Of a stretch of DNA of 64,000 nt, positions 35,501 to 39,165 are shown piece after piece; the stretch's first letter is position 1, and each line of letters starts with the position of its first letter. The notes under the pieces are model-generated. The model was not told the DNA's origin. It ran no database searches and saw only the letters and a list, made by a program, of their open reading frames with translations. Both the position numbers and the translations under genes were made by a program. Origin of the DNA: Microglena sp. YARC (taxonomy: Eukaryota > Chlorophyta > Chlorophyceae > Chlamydomonadales > Chlamydomonadaceae); the NCBI GenBank assembly GCA_022414725.1, contig CM039462.1, positions 113,304,490 to 113,368,489 of the forward strand, written 5' to 3'.

Positions 35501-38171
35501 TGTCCACCACGATCACCATCACCCACCACTACCACCACCACCACGACCACCACCACCATAGATTGGATCAGTCTTCAGTGGCTTTCTCATGATGTCCACC
35601 ACCACCACCATCACCCACCACCACTACCACTACCACCACCGCCACTGCCACCACCGCCACTGCCACTCCCACCACCACCACGACCACCACCACCACCACC
35701 ACCACCACCACAACGATCACCACCACCATAGATTGGATCAGTCTTCAGTGGCATCCTAATGATGTCCACCACCACCATCACCCACCACCCACCACCACCA
35801 CCACCACCACAACGATCACCACCACCATAGATTGGATCAGTCTTCAGTGGCATCCTAATGATGTCCACCACCACCATCACCCACCACCCACCACCACCAC
35901 CACCACAACGATCACCACCACCATAGATTGGATCAGTCTTCAGTGGCATCCTAATGATGTCCACCACCACCATCACCCACCACCACCACCACCACCACCA
36001 CCACCACCATAGATTGGATCAGTCTTCAGTGGCATCATTATGAAGGCAGAACGTCCTCAGCAGTGCATGAAATATATCATAGGCATCGGAGCATCGGAGC
36101 ATCGGAGTCTCTCTCGGTCCCCTTCTCAAGCATCGGTCCCCTTCTCAAGCATCGGTCCCATTCTGAAGCATCGGTCCCCTTCTCAAGCATCGGTCCCCTT
36201 CTCGAGCATCGGAGTCTCTCTCGGTCCCCTTCTCAAGCATCGGTCCCCTTCTCGAGCATCGGAGTCTCTCTCGGTCCCCTTCTCAAGCATCAGTCCCCTT
36301 CTCGAGCATCGGAGTCTCTCTCGGTCCCCTTCTCGTGAAATACATCATAGGCATCAGAGCCCAGTCTCTCTCGGTCCCCTTCTCGTTTGTTCTTGTCCTA
36401 ATCATGCACATGCACATGCACCTAATATCCCGTTTCGACCAATGGCTCAATGGTAGAGATTGTTGAAACAATAAGGTGCGGGGTTTGAATCCCTACGGTT
36501 AAGCTTTAGTATTCGCGGTCGCTGTCAACCGCCATGGTATCACTTTCCAGGCAAAGTAGCAGCCCGTTCTCTACTGCTGACCTTAACACCACGCCCCACC
36601 AGGCGCTATCATGCACGTGCACCAAATGCACCCATGCACCTGCCCATGTACATACACCTATGCACCTGGCCATGTACCCTTGCACCCAAGCGCCCATGCA
36701 CTAACACTCTCGTCTGCTTGTGGACCCTCCCACCCACCCTCCCACCCACCCAACCTCCCACCCAACCTACAACCACCCTCCCACCCACCCTCCCTACCTC
36801 CCACCCACCCTCCACCCACCCACCTACCCTCCCACCCTCCCACCCACCCACCCACCCACCCTCCTATGCACATGTGCGCATACACAAACACTCACTCAGG
36901 CAGGCAACACTCACTCAGGCAGGCATACACAAGCACTCACTCAGGCAGACAACACTCACTCACTCAGGCAGACACAAACACTCTCTCAAACAGGCAACAC
37001 TCACACACTCGGACATACACAAACACTCAGGCAGATGCAGACCGTCTATGTTGATGATTTCAGTTTTCTTGGGTCCCTACTGGACTCCAAATGTGCCCGC
37101 GGCCTGACAGAGTCAAGGGGGACTTATCATTCCATGCACACACGTCTGAGGAAATTAGCCCCCGGGCCCCGGCCCCCAGCCCCCTGGGGAATCGTTCCGT
37201 GCATACAAACCTGAGGGAATTGGCCCTAGCCCCCGGCCCCAGCCACCAGCCCCCAGCCCCCTGGGGACTTTTTCTGTGCACACACACCGGAGGGAATTTG
37301 CCCCCAGCCCCGGCCCCCTGCCCCTTGCCCCCTGGGGACTTGTTCCGTGCACGCACACCTGAGGGAATTGGCTCCCAGCCCCCGGCCCCCAGACCCTGGG
37401 GATTCGTTCTGTGCACACACACCTGATGAAACTGCCCGCTGGCCCCCGGCCCCCAGCCCCCAACCCCCAGCCCCCAACCCCCAGCCCCCGGGGAATTTTT
37501 CCGTGCACACCCCCCTGAGGGAATTGTCCCCCAGCCCCCGGCCCCAACCCCCAGACCTCAGACCCCTGGGGAATTGTTCCGTGCACACACACCTGAGGGA
37601 ATTGGCCCACAGCCTTTGGGATCCCTAGCAAGCGAGGTGAGCTTGGAGCAGCATGGGGCAACATGGATCCAGATGTTGACCTGCCTGCTAGAATACCGCC
37701 AAGATGCTCTCTAGTAGAAGAGGGGGAGGCCATGCCCCTGGACGGGCTGGAGGGGGGGTGAAGATGGCTTCCAATGTGCAGGTTCAGCTTGTGGGTGAAG
37801 CTTCCGGAAGGGGAGGAGGGCTGGCAGGAGGGCGAAGATGGCTGGCGGGTGGTACCGATACCGATACTAGATCCTCCAGCACTACTGATATGGCTGCTGT
37901 AGGGCGGAGTGGGTGGGCGGTGTAGGTGGGCTAGGGATCCTAAGGAGGAGGGCCCACTAGTAGTTCTCTTCATACTCTTCTGCCCACCCAACCCAACTCC
38001 TCCCAATGCGGCTGCATTGAACTGGGTGGTTGGTATCTTGCTGCTAGAGGTTTGTGGGGTGTGGCCATGAGCTGGCTGGGCAGCCCCTGGGATCCTGGAC
38101 GGGGGCAGGGGGGTCCCAGATTTCCTCTCGGTGAGTCGGGAGACATCCGACCCTGACCCTGACTCTGACAT
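4400..38171 (-). CDS. Kinesin-7-like motor protein gene, 13 exons visible, 3' end off the left edge
   Basis: Exons (minus strand): 37593-38171, 33203-33402, 30000-30144, 28586-28730, 26229-26368, 24379-24569, 23305-23419, 22387-22530, 19176-19407, 15542-15723, 13466-14008, 12279-12527, 4400-4612. Joined they give 1026 open codons; all introns are GT-AG and all phases agree. Residues 1-247 are a Ser/Pro/Gly-rich extension. The motor starts near residue 248 ([10 protein letters not shown]) and contains the P-loop GVTSSGKT (333-340), [13 protein letters not shown], switch I NEDSSRSH, switch II DLAGSE (497-502), the [10 protein letters not shown] and [10 protein letters not shown] blocks, and the neck region LKFATRAK. 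A charged coiled-coil-like stretch (about 600-700), nine 16-residue KRxS repeats, and acidic and Ser-rich tails follow. Family knowledge: a plus-end microtubule ATPase of the plant CENP-E-like group, usually involved in division or phragmoplast roles. The kinesin call is firm; the subfamily is inferred from TSSGKTHTM. No stop codon is visible. Confidence 0.95.
4620..4925. repeat. TGTTG and GGTGA simple repeats
   Basis: Runs of TGTTG-type pentamers then GTGGTGA units; no coding signal. Confidence 0.8.
4926..5405. repeat. 64-bp tandem repeat, about seven units
   Basis: Each unit has GAAGGGTGCAGGATGTTGG and GGTGGGGGAAACGGAAGG; units differ by only a few bases, suggesting recent expansion. Confidence 0.9.
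5436..5505. repeat. 10-bp TAATACTACA repeat, seven units
   Basis: Perfect decamer tandem, flanked on each side by AAGTACAGAGTTTCAGATGC, itself followed by an inverted AGTGGAAGT/ACTTCCACT pair at 5512-5553. Confidence 0.9.
5655..6120. repeat. 38-bp minisatellite, left array (about 12 units)
   Basis: Unit GAAGGTAACAGTAAGAGG then TTATTCATTAATTCATTAAT. Homologous to the larger array at 9202-10345; ends GAAGGAAAC at 6120. Confidence 0.92.
6121..6302 (+). repeat. Dispersed repeat, inverted partner of 10963-11133
   Basis: About 180 bp containing CACACAGTAGTGGG, GGAGTATTCGGACGCGCG and CAAATACCCGTAAACCCC, matching the reverse complement of 10963-11133 almost throughout. Confidence 0.8.
6303..7183. 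other. Unassigned unique sequence upstream of the tyrosine-recombinase remnant
   Basis: Short plus-strand frames occur (for example 6422-6535, [20 protein letters not shown]) and a good donor-like AAAGGTGAGAG lies near 6605, so it may include the decayed 5' part of the neighbouring element. Nothing is recognised with confidence. Confidence 0.35.
7690..7829 (+). pseudogene. PHD/RING-like Cys-His finger remnant
   Basis: The frame reads [20 protein letters not shown] then [10 protein letters not shown] and [12 protein letters not shown], a Cx(n)CxxC-H-xxC...CxxC pattern typical of PHD-type fingers. No complete ORF surrounds it. Confidence 0.5.
8213..8656 (+). pseudogene. Tyrosine recombinase, C-terminal catalytic half, broken
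   Basis: First frame (8213-8395) ends [15 protein letters not shown], the box I arginine region. After a stop at about 8393, the next frame (8420-8656) has HSLRRGG (HxxR), GRWKSDA (W/H position) and KAYL (tyrosine nucleophile). About 48 residues separate RRSEL from HSLRR, shorter than the usual spacing as I recall it, so an internal deletion is likely. Family: Crypton/DIRS-type recombinases (DNA strand exchange for transposition). Not functional as read. Confidence 0.75.
8986..9201. other. Unassigned sequence after the recombinase element
   Basis: About 215 bp with no recognised feature, ending where the 38-bp array resumes in mid-unit. Confidence 0.5.
9202..10345. repeat. 38-bp minisatellite, right array (about 30 units)
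   Basis: Unit AGTAAGAGGTAATTCATTAA then TTCATGAATGAAGCAAAC; same length and sequence class as 5655-6120. Could be mistaken for a CRISPR array, but there are no unique spacers. Confidence 0.93.
10346..10962. other. Dispersed-repeat patchwork
   Basis: Includes a block at 10450-10590 (CTATAAATAGCGATCGC, GGCCCTAAAAAGCTATAA) related in reverse orientation to 19720-19840, and a hairpin repeat at 10735-10800 (GCCAGCAATTTGGCTGC) related to 39640-39690 and 43760-43815. No gene seen. Confidence 0.55.
10963..11133 (-). repeat. Inverted partner of the dispersed repeat at 6121-6302
   Basis: The reverse complement shares CACACAGTAGTGGGAG, ATGGAGTATTCAGACGCGCG and AAATACCCGTAAACCCCGGG with 6121-6302. Confidence 0.8.
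11148..11359 (+). repeat. GC-hairpin dispersed repeat, copy 1
   Basis: Starts ATGCAGCGTCGCATGCAACG (imperfect first palindrome), contains GCTGACGTGTCAGGCTTC, and ends in the CCCCCTTGAAGAGGGGG hairpin. Defines the ~205-bp family together with copies at 20533, 46405 and 47159. Confidence 0.8.
11360..11500. repeat. Three ~46-bp units with TGCACATGCA palindromes
   Basis: Units carry GGTTGCACATGCAGTATTGC-like cores and CGATCTAAA tails. Confidence 0.6.
11512..11795. repeat. 23-bp minisatellite, about twelve units
   Basis: Unit TGTTACAGCCTAGGGTAGCC plus GAA; nearly uniform. Confidence 0.93.
11828..12003 (+). repeat. GC-hairpin dispersed repeat, copy 2 (5' truncated)
   Basis: Begins inside the family at GTGGAGAGTGATCGCG, keeps GTTGACGTGTCAGGC and the terminal GGGGGCTCCCGCCCCC stem. 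Confidence 0.78.
12004..12278. repeat. AT-rich ATAATA tract with two copies of the exon 12 end
   Basis: Copies of exon 12's 3' edge plus donor occur at 12010-12055 (CCCCGTGGCAAGGTGAAGGG side) and, partially, at 12130-12150, separated by ATAATA tracts. Confidence 0.7.
12279..12527 (-). CDS. Kinesin exon 12: Pro-rich then acidic tail
   Basis: Residues 873-955. [19 protein letters not shown], then [13 protein letters not shown], a Gly run and an acidic [13 protein letters not shown] patch ending ALILAMR. Acceptor CCGCAG before GAGCTT; donor ATGCGG before GTGAGT. Phase 0 on both sides, so other phase-0 exons in the intervening 7.7 kb intron cannot be excluded. Confidence 0.75.
12616..12785. repeat. 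GGTTGGAGT-rich repeat between exon 12 copies
   Basis: Irregular GGTTGGAGT/GGGTTTTGAG units between copies of the exon 12 acceptor edge. Confidence 0.75.
12834..13012 (-). pseudogene. Duplicated copies of kinesin exon 12 start
   Basis: A copy beginning after an AGCAG acceptor at about 13012 reads [20 protein letters not shown] and continues through [13 protein letters not shown], a near-complete exon 12 front half. A second shorter copy ([17 protein letters not shown]) begins at about 12833. Both are open in frame. Confidence 0.7.
13030..13376. repeat. Dispersed/tandem block with TGGGGTTTCTTATGGGGG units
   Basis: Three units combining CACAAAAAGCTGCTAGGAGC and GCCTTTTGGGGTT; borders a 34-nt G run. 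Confidence 0.6.
13377..13410 (+). repeat. Poly(G) run of 34
   Basis: 34 consecutive G on the plus strand inside intron 11, about 56 bases from exon 11's donor. Length may be affected by sequencing. Confidence 0.8.
13466..14008 (-). CDS. Kinesin exon 11: nine tandem 16-residue KRxS repeats
   Basis: Residues 692-872. After [12 protein letters not shown] come nine units of the form KR-x-S-[LI]-A-x3-E-A-x4-S (residues about 704-847; 48-bp DNA unit), then an Ala/Gly-rich end. Acceptor CCCAG before GTGCGT; donor GACCAG before GTGAGT, phase 0. Each unit carries a basophilic kinase-type K-R-x-S motif (inference from consensus). Confidence 0.88.
14020..15040. repeat. GGGGTT/GTGGTGTGG tracts with exon 11 acceptor copies
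   Basis: Copies of the exon 11 start (GGCCACGCAGACGCACCTGG on plus and variants) lie at about 14100, 14541 and 14681, separated by GGGGTT and TGTTGTGTTG tracts. Confidence 0.85.
15041..15541. repeat. CA-rich tract with two copies of the exon 10 donor edge
   Basis: Copies of exon 10's last ~45 bp plus donor at 15198-15245 and 15343-15392, embedded in ACACAC/AAAACACTCACAC. Confidence 0.88.
15542..15723 (-). CDS. Kinesin exon 10: stalk
   Basis: Residues 631-691. [20 protein letters not shown], then a heptad-like charged stretch [20 protein letters not shown]. Acceptor TATGCAG before CAAACC completes a GCA codon with the G from exon 9; donor CTAGAG before GTGAGTG. Confidence 0.88.
15724..16245. 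repeat. Three duplicates of the exon 10 acceptor edge
   Basis: Copies of the exon start (GATCCGTATCACCAGTTACA on plus and variants, with TGCATAGGG intron side) near 15845-15890, 16045-16085 and 16202-16245. A (TTAGGG)3 tract lies at about 16085-16105. Confidence 0.88.
16246..17060. repeat. GTGTGGGG-rich low-complexity tract
   Basis: Irregular GTGGGGCGTGGG/GTGTGGGGAGGG repeats, with TGCATAGGGCG at 16318 and 16371 as possible remnants of the exon 10 acceptor flank. Confidence 0.85.
17172..17358 (+). repeat. Two copies of a GGGGCCAACC-type dispersed repeat
   Basis: 17172-17235 and 17287-17358 share GAGGCGTGAG, GGCCAGCCTGT-like and GGGGCCAACCA blocks. A third copy lies inverted at 23775-23853. 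Confidence 0.6.
17495..17545 (-). pseudogene. Outlying diverged copy of exon 9 donor edge
   Basis: The minus strand reads HKLLQELMQ then GTAGGT, paralleling LKLLQDSME then GTAAGT at the true exon 9 end. Exon 9 to exon 10 phase is satisfied without it. Confidence 0.55.
17690..17925. repeat. 20-bp minisatellite, about twelve units
   Basis: Unit TTACAGGACATAACGATACG, nearly perfect. Confidence 0.93.
17936..18797 (-). repeat. 78-bp array: eleven copies of the exon 9 donor edge
   Basis: Each unit contains, on minus, AGCTAAAACTGCTACAGGAT and GATGGAAG followed by the donor GTAAGTGTCGG, i.e. exon end, donor and intron start, plus spacer TGTAGCTAACACCTG. A twelfth degenerate copy is at about 17945. 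Confidence 0.93.
18798..19166 (-). pseudogene. Duplicate of exon 9 3' half interrupted by a SINE
   Basis: Positions 18798-18931 repeat the exon 9 3' part (CRNEVV to QDSMEG, with donor). The copy is split at GGCACGAGTTG by the tRNA-derived SINE and resumes at 19143 with GGCATGAGTTG, giving a target-site duplication. Confidence 0.8.
18932..19140 (+). mobile_element. tRNA-derived SINE, copy 1
   Basis: tRNA-like head at 18949-19016 with A-box-like TGGTCTAGTGG and B-box-like GGGTTTGATTCCCCC, then body TCAACCGCGATGGTAGC and tail ATACCACGCCCCATCAGGCG. Flanked by GGCACGAGTTG and GGCATGAGTTG (TSD) inside a duplicated exon 9 fragment. Confidence 0.85.
19176..19407 (-). CDS. Kinesin exon 9: end of motor and neck
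   Basis: Residues 554-631. [20 protein letters not shown] leads to [18 protein letters not shown] (end of motor), then the neck and a coiled-coil start [16 protein letters not shown]. Acceptor TTTCAG before AACTCC; donor GGAAG before GTAAGTA (phase 1). Confidence 0.95.
19408..19547. repeat. Intron 8 end with a second exon 9 acceptor edge
   Basis: GAGCTATCTGGGCTCCTTTG and GCCGGACAAGGAGT recur at 19503-19535, duplicating the exon 9 start beside its acceptor. Confidence 0.8.
19548..19668 (+). repeat. (GGGTT)n pure pentamer tract, about 24 units
   Basis: Uninterrupted GGGTT units on plus. G-quadruplex-capable; resembles but is not a plant telomere repeat. Confidence 0.95.
19700..20460. other. 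Intron 8 dispersed repeats
   Basis: A block at 19720-19840 is related (inverted) to 10450-10590. AGTCCCACGCCACC...CATCACTAACC is duplicated at 19840 and 20110. TATTTAGTCATTTG units fill 19960-20100. No gene seen. Confidence 0.6.
20533..20733 (+). repeat. GC-hairpin dispersed repeat, copy 3 (full length)
   Basis: Begins TATGCAGCGTCGCAAGCGAC, has GCTGACGTGTCAGGCTTC in the middle and ends CCCCCTTAAAGAGGGGGC then TCCGCC. Three potential hairpins in order. Confidence 0.85.
20897..21020. ncRNA. 124-nt foldback, candidate small-RNA precursor or MITE
   Basis: 5' arm AGCAGCAGCTTCTAGGCAGC continuing TCACTGGG; the 3' arm is its near-perfect reverse complement (27 of 29 positions) with a ~65-nt loop. 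A miRNA-like precursor or foldback MITE are both possible. Confidence 0.4.
21070..21210. repeat. Two copies of the exon 8 donor edge
   Basis: ACCTGAAGCAGCCGGGTCAG (21076) and GGAAGCAGCCTGGTCAGC (21172) copy the [10 protein letters not shown] end of exon 8, each next to AT-rich TATATA sequence. Confidence 0.8.
21216..21280. repeat. AT dinucleotide microsatellite
   Basis: Long (AT)n tract immediately left of the TIR element; AT repeats resume at 22327 on its right side, so the element sits within an AT tract. Confidence 0.9.
21283..22325. mobile_element. 1043-bp element with perfect 17-bp terminal inverted repeats
   Basis: Left end CCATAGGTGCCTAAGTC; the right end is its exact reverse complement. 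It is flanked by AT repeats. The interior has one 117-codon plus-strand frame and AT-rich sequence. A related stretch occurs at 32042-32330 in the opposite orientation. Superfamily not determined. Confidence 0.75.
21289..21642 (+). CDS. Hypothetical 117-residue ORF inside the TIR element
   Basis: Starts within the left TIR ([20 protein letters not shown]) and ends [12 protein letters not shown]. Non-repetitive, with seven Cys/His residues including [11 protein letters not shown]. No family recognised; could be a truncated transposon product or chance. Confidence 0.3.
   Translation: MPKSENALSRYKNVIQSRTWPKLPGIKFCQAHIVRDGVSYARSYFSCAFASGREQPCSAGRWQYIRCAIISDTNPDRVRYEAARAIPKKGTSGRKAYRTPITRSEAALQPWPPNLLK
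22387..22530 (-). CDS. Kinesin exon 8: microtubule-binding helix region
   Basis: Residues 506-553. Contains [19 protein letters not shown] and [10 protein letters not shown], the conserved loop 12/helix 5 microtubule-binding blocks. Acceptor AAACAG before GTGTCG; donor CTTCAG before GTATATG, phase 0. Confidence 0.95.
22531..22800. repeat. Three copies of the exon 8 acceptor edge with TTTAGGG-like spacers
   Basis: Copies of the exon start ([42 protein letters not shown]) follow acceptor-like TAAACAG, spaced by degenerate TTTAGGGTTTAGG. Confidence 0.9.
22801..23304. other. Intron 7, mostly unassigned; 26-nt poly(G) at 23123-23148
   Basis: Contains GTTTGCACTAGGGGGG and a run of 26 G. No exon-edge copies and no gene recognised. 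Confidence 0.6.
23305..23419 (-). CDS. Kinesin exon 7: switch I to switch II
   Basis: Residues 467-505. Completes [13 protein letters not shown] and contains [12 protein letters not shown] (switch II). Acceptor CTTGCAG before CCATACC; donor GCTAAG before GTAAGC. This is the only exon with no obvious edge copies in either flanking intron. Confidence 0.95.
23420..23850. other. Intron 6, GGTGG/CACACA tracts and an inverted dispersed repeat
   Basis: GGTGGTGG and ACACAC low complexity to 23705; 23775-23853 holds the inverted third copy of the GGGGCCAACC-type repeat also at 17172 and 17287. Confidence 0.6.
23851..24355. repeat. ATTT-rich tandem repeat with TATGCAGGATTTATGTAC core
   Basis: About ten copies of a TTTATGCAGGATTTATGTAC core in TTTATTTA background; all long Ile/Tyr/Phe frames are repeat artefacts. 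Confidence 0.9.
24379..24569 (-). CDS. Kinesin exon 6: loop 8 to switch I
   Basis: Residues 404-467. Starts [18 protein letters not shown], continues through [17 protein letters not shown] to YNEDSSR. Acceptor CTGTAG before GTGCTC; donor CGCAG before GTACGTG (phase 2). The segment [15 protein letters not shown] replaces the usual HVGSTNxNE type, a mild divergence. Confidence 0.95.
24570..24991. repeat. Three copies of the exon 6 acceptor edge, ~115-bp period
   Basis: Minus-strand copies read (V)[20 protein letters not shown] beside acceptor-like CCTGTAG/CCGTAG and TTGAATTTGAATTTGAAT spacer. Confidence 0.92.
24992..26228. repeat. About seven copies of the exon 5 donor edge
   Basis: Units contain, on minus, GTTTGACCAGGCAAATGCGG then GATGGAGATCTACAACGAG-type ends followed by GTGGGGTCC, i.e. 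exon 5 end plus donor, with CTCAACCCTCC-rich spacers. Confidence 0.92.
26229..26368 (-). CDS. Kinesin exon 5: motor domain through EIYNE
   Basis: Residues 357-403. A Gly-rich insertion ([12 protein letters not shown]) precedes [14 protein letters not shown] and ends SMMEIYNE, the conserved EIYNE motif. Acceptor GGCTTCAG before GTGGTGG; donor GAG before GTGGGG, phase 0. Confidence 0.95.
26385..26575. repeat. GT dinucleotide microsatellite
   Basis: (GT)n with CGTG interruptions just upstream of the exon 5 acceptor. Confidence 0.95.
26600..26958. repeat. Copies of the exon 5 acceptor edge, ~120-bp period
   Basis: CACCACCTGATGCCACATGA and TATGCCAACACCATATATGA recur at about 26660, 26780 and 26900; on minus the core reads a TCAGGTGGTGG acceptor like exon 5. 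Confidence 0.8.
26959..27136 (+). mobile_element. Complete 178-bp AT-rich MITE
   Basis: Ends TAGGGACTGGCATATCATAT and (as reverse complement) TAGGGAACGGCAATATGATA, imperfect TIRs with TA at both outer ends. The interior is rich in CATATGAT. Confidence 0.85.
27270..27615. repeat. ~50-bp tandem repeat GGTGCCAAAAGGGTGCAG
   Basis: Units of GGTGCCAAAAGGGTGCAGAA and AAGGGTGAACAAGGG; long frames in it are artefacts. Confidence 0.92.
27616..27880. other. Intron 4 spacer
   Basis: Three TATTTAGGGTTGTCAAGTAC units then unassigned sequence; no gene. Confidence 0.6.
27881..28110. repeat. 57-bp tandem repeat, four to five units
   Basis: Unit GAGTTTCTGCTCCGAAACCA and TTTTGTATACAGCGCTTC. Confidence 0.92.
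28111..28585 (-). repeat. ~113-bp array: four copies of the exon 4 donor edge
   Basis: On minus each unit ends GAGGCTGCAATGGGCCACAC then AAGCAACG followed by the GTGTGTG donor, as in exon 4, with a ~60-bp CACACGCACACC/ACATACGTAGTC spacer. Confidence 0.92.
28586..28730 (-). CDS. Kinesin exon 4: P-loop exon
   Basis: Residues 309-357. Contains [20 protein letters not shown], the ATP-binding P-loop in the plant kinesin-7 form. The acceptor CTTGAAG is followed by GTGTTC; the exon ends AGCAACG before GTGTGTG (phase 1). Confidence 0.96.
28731..29270. repeat. Four copies of the exon 4 acceptor edge in GGTGGGTA and TGTTG tracts
   Basis: GGCATTGAACACCTTCA-type edges at about 28830, 28890, 29050 and 29254, each next to GGTAGGTGGGTAGGTGG. 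The 29050 copy extends through the P-loop. Confidence 0.9.
28973..29052 (-). pseudogene. Second, open copy of the P-loop exon (exon 4 paralogue)
   Basis: Starts with an AAAG acceptor then [20 protein letters not shown] and continues [12 protein letters not shown] in frame, 27 codons identical or near-identical to exon 4, then diverges (QMCSD) exactly after GKT. No recognised donor. Probably an exon-edge duplicate rather than a mutually exclusive exon. Confidence 0.7.
29271..29740. repeat. GGTGGGTA tract, then AAATAAATGGGTAGATC and GGACTTCTGAAATGCAAAT units
   Basis: Simple and short-period repeats. An exon 3 donor-edge copy (CTCGTAGTTGTGCGACAAAG) lies at 29471. Confidence 0.88.
29741..29999. 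repeat. Two further copies of the exon 3 donor edge
   Basis: TAGTTGTGCGAAGAAGGACC (29837) and GCAGTTATGTGACAAAGGAC (29896) copy the FGPSSHNYE end of exon 3 in an ACAACAC-rich background. Confidence 0.85.
30000..30144 (-). CDS. Kinesin exon 3: motor domain
   Basis: Residues 260-308. Acceptor TGTGCGCAG; the exon begins TGAGAAGG and completes [15 protein letters not shown]. It ends [15 protein letters not shown], the conserved FDxVFGP-type block, before donor GTATG in phase 0. Confidence 0.95.
30195..31620 (-). repeat. 110-bp array: thirteen copies of the exon 3 acceptor edge
   Basis: Units carry, on minus, the intron end GTAATCCTGAACCTCTGTGC, acceptor CGCAG, and the first ~55 bp of exon 3 ([13 protein letters not shown] type). 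The middle units are almost identical, showing recent homogenisation. Confidence 0.95.
31625..31920. repeat. ~36-bp repeat GAGGAAGGTAGATAATGTCG
   Basis: About eight imperfect units ending at 31920. Confidence 0.85.
31921..32780. other. Intron 2 segment with a relative of the 21283 TIR element
   Basis: 32042-32330 (CTTAGGTGCCTAA, CCACATCAGTTGAACA, GGGGACCAGATCAAGTTAAA) matches the reverse complement of 22140-22325. The rest, including a 96-codon plus frame at 32422-32712, is unrecognised. Confidence 0.55.
32781..33202 (-). repeat. ~120-bp array: three copies of the exon 2 donor edge
   Basis: On minus each unit ends AGTATCAATGTGTCCGTGCG then CTTGCGTCCTTTAAG followed by GTAAGCGG: exon 2 end plus an arguably stronger donor than the real GTACCC. 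Confidence 0.93.
33203..33402 (-). CDS. Kinesin exon 2: linker and first motor strand
   Basis: Residues 194-260. The acceptor CTTCAG is followed by GTACAC, and the exon ends CTCTCAG before GTACCC (phase 2). It ends in [11 protein letters not shown], the first beta strand of the kinesin motor with the RxRP nucleotide-base-binding motif. Confidence 0.92.
33403..34985. repeat. Exon 2 acceptor-edge copies and GATAAGTGGACAACAAGTGG repeats
   Basis: Copies of the exon 2 start (TGCGATGCCATCTCCAGATG side) at 33626-33676 and 34930-34975; between them two repeat classes (about 115 and 165 bp) containing CTGCCAAGGATTAGTGG. Confidence 0.88.
35030..36015. repeat. ACC trinucleotide tracts with a conserved 42-bp block repeated seven times
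   Basis: Block ATAGATTGGATCAGTCTTCA with GTGGCATCCTAATGATGTCC recurs; on minus it reads [14 protein letters not shown] or [14 protein letters not shown] then GTGGTGG. Possibly edges of an unmodelled exon. Confidence 0.85.
36085..36400. repeat. GAGCATCGGTCCCCTTCTC repeat
   Basis: ~26-bp units CATCGGTCCCCTTCTCAAG with TCTCTCTCGGTCCCC; flanked on both sides by ATCATAGGCATCRGAGC. Confidence 0.9.
36425..36610 (+). mobile_element. tRNA-derived SINE, copy 2
   Basis: Head with ATGGCTCAATGGTAGAG and GGGTTTGAATCCC, body GTCAACCGCCATGGTATC, tail TTAACACCACGCCCCACCAG-GCGC. Flanks ATCATGCACATGCAC and ATCATGCACGTGCAC form a probable TSD. Confidence 0.85.
36611..37040. repeat. CCCACC and CACTCAGGCAGGCA repeats
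   Basis: CCCTCCCACC low complexity (36720-36865) then CACTCAGGCAGGCAACACT units. Confidence 0.9.
37105..37592 (-). repeat. Six copies of the exon 1 donor edge
   Basis: Minus-strand units read CCAATTCCCTCAGGTGTGTG, the exon 1 end plus donor, separated by GGGGGCTGGGGGCCGGGG-type spacers. Confidence 0.92.
37593..38171 (-). CDS. Kinesin exon 1: N-terminal Ser/Pro-rich extension
   Basis: Encodes residues 1-193, beginning [17 protein letters not shown] and rich in Ser, Pro, Gly and His, with no recognised domain. The ATG at 38171 starts the longest open frame; the next upstream ATG (about 38203) is in another frame and meets a stop. The exon ends CCTCAG before GTGTGTG, phase 0. Several RxSSPS/PSSP-type motifs could be proline-directed phosphosites (inference). 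Confidence 0.85.
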
Positions 38172-38671
38172 ACTCCCTACGGCAGCTGGGCACTTCCGGC
38201 CATGGGACTCTGAGACGGCGTTATAGTGCTGTAGAGGCGATGGTTCAGATGCTTCTCAAAACCGAAGCCAAGCCAAAGGCAATTGATCTATCCACTAGGG
38301 TGATCTAACTCTGCCAATCGATCGGGTGCATATCAAGAGGCATCAGGGGTTATGAATCATTCCGCGAGACGCTACTGTGACTTGACTAGTGGGCGAGCAG
38401 GATGATCGCGGTTGGCTTCGGGCCCTAGTTCCGCGCCCTGCTACAGAGACTAGCTCTTCAAACACAGGCAGGCGTTGGAAAGAAAGAAAGATAAAACTGA
38501 CGTATGAGGTGGTGTAGCTTAAGGGATAAGGCAGTAGAGAGCCGAATGAGGAGAGTGCCGTGGGCTCGCGTGCGCGTGCTGATCGCCAGGGTGAAACGTG
38601 GTTTCGGTCAACTTCGGGATCACGTAATGGGCGGTTCGTACCGGTTCCCATCAGGTTTGGTGTGTGTGTGT

Positions 38672-38705
<34 letters not shown>
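38672..38705 (+). repeat. Poly(G) run of 34
   Basis: 34 consecutive G upstream of the kinesin start, same length as the run at 13377. Confidence 0.8.
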
Positions 38706-38707
<2 letters not shown>

Positions 38708-38922
38708 TGGCTAGGCCACATGGGCACCACGAGTACTCCGTACATAGGCATGCCTTCAATTATATCAAATATTATTACCAATAGGGATGCCTAGGCAGTG
38801 TCATCTGTCATATATTTGCAAGCAAAAAATGTGTGGCTCATGGAGCACACCTGTACTAGCTGAACTACCCTGATGTGTTGAACTACCCTGATGTGTTCTG
38901 CGTGCATCCTCCAAACATACCT

Positions 38923-39098
38923 TGGGAACGGCAATATGATATCAGGTCATCATATGACCTCATATGATGCCGGCAGTCTGACTAGGCCAAAGTTACCATT
39001 TATGTACAATATCATATGATGGAATTTGTTTGATGTCATATGAATGATATGATATCATACTCGCCCTTGGTGAAAATCATATGATATGCCGGTCCCTA
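38923..39098 (-). mobile_element. Complete 176-bp AT-rich MITE, second copy
   Basis: Reverse orientation of 26959-27136: starts TGGGAACGGCAATATGATAT, ends GATATGCCGGTCCCTA, with matching interior (GCCGGCAGTCTGACTAGGCC). Confidence 0.88.
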
Positions 39099-39104
39099 CT
39101 TGTT

Positions 39105-39165
39105 GTCGGTCGGTCGCACATATGGACAACGGGGTGCATCTGGGGTCCCCCCCCCCCTTGAAGGC
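39105..39165 (+). repeat. GC-hairpin repeat fragment
   Basis: GTCGGTCGGTCGCACATATG then GGACAACGGGGTGCATCTGG; truncated before the terminal hairpin, abutting the MITE. Confidence 0.6.
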
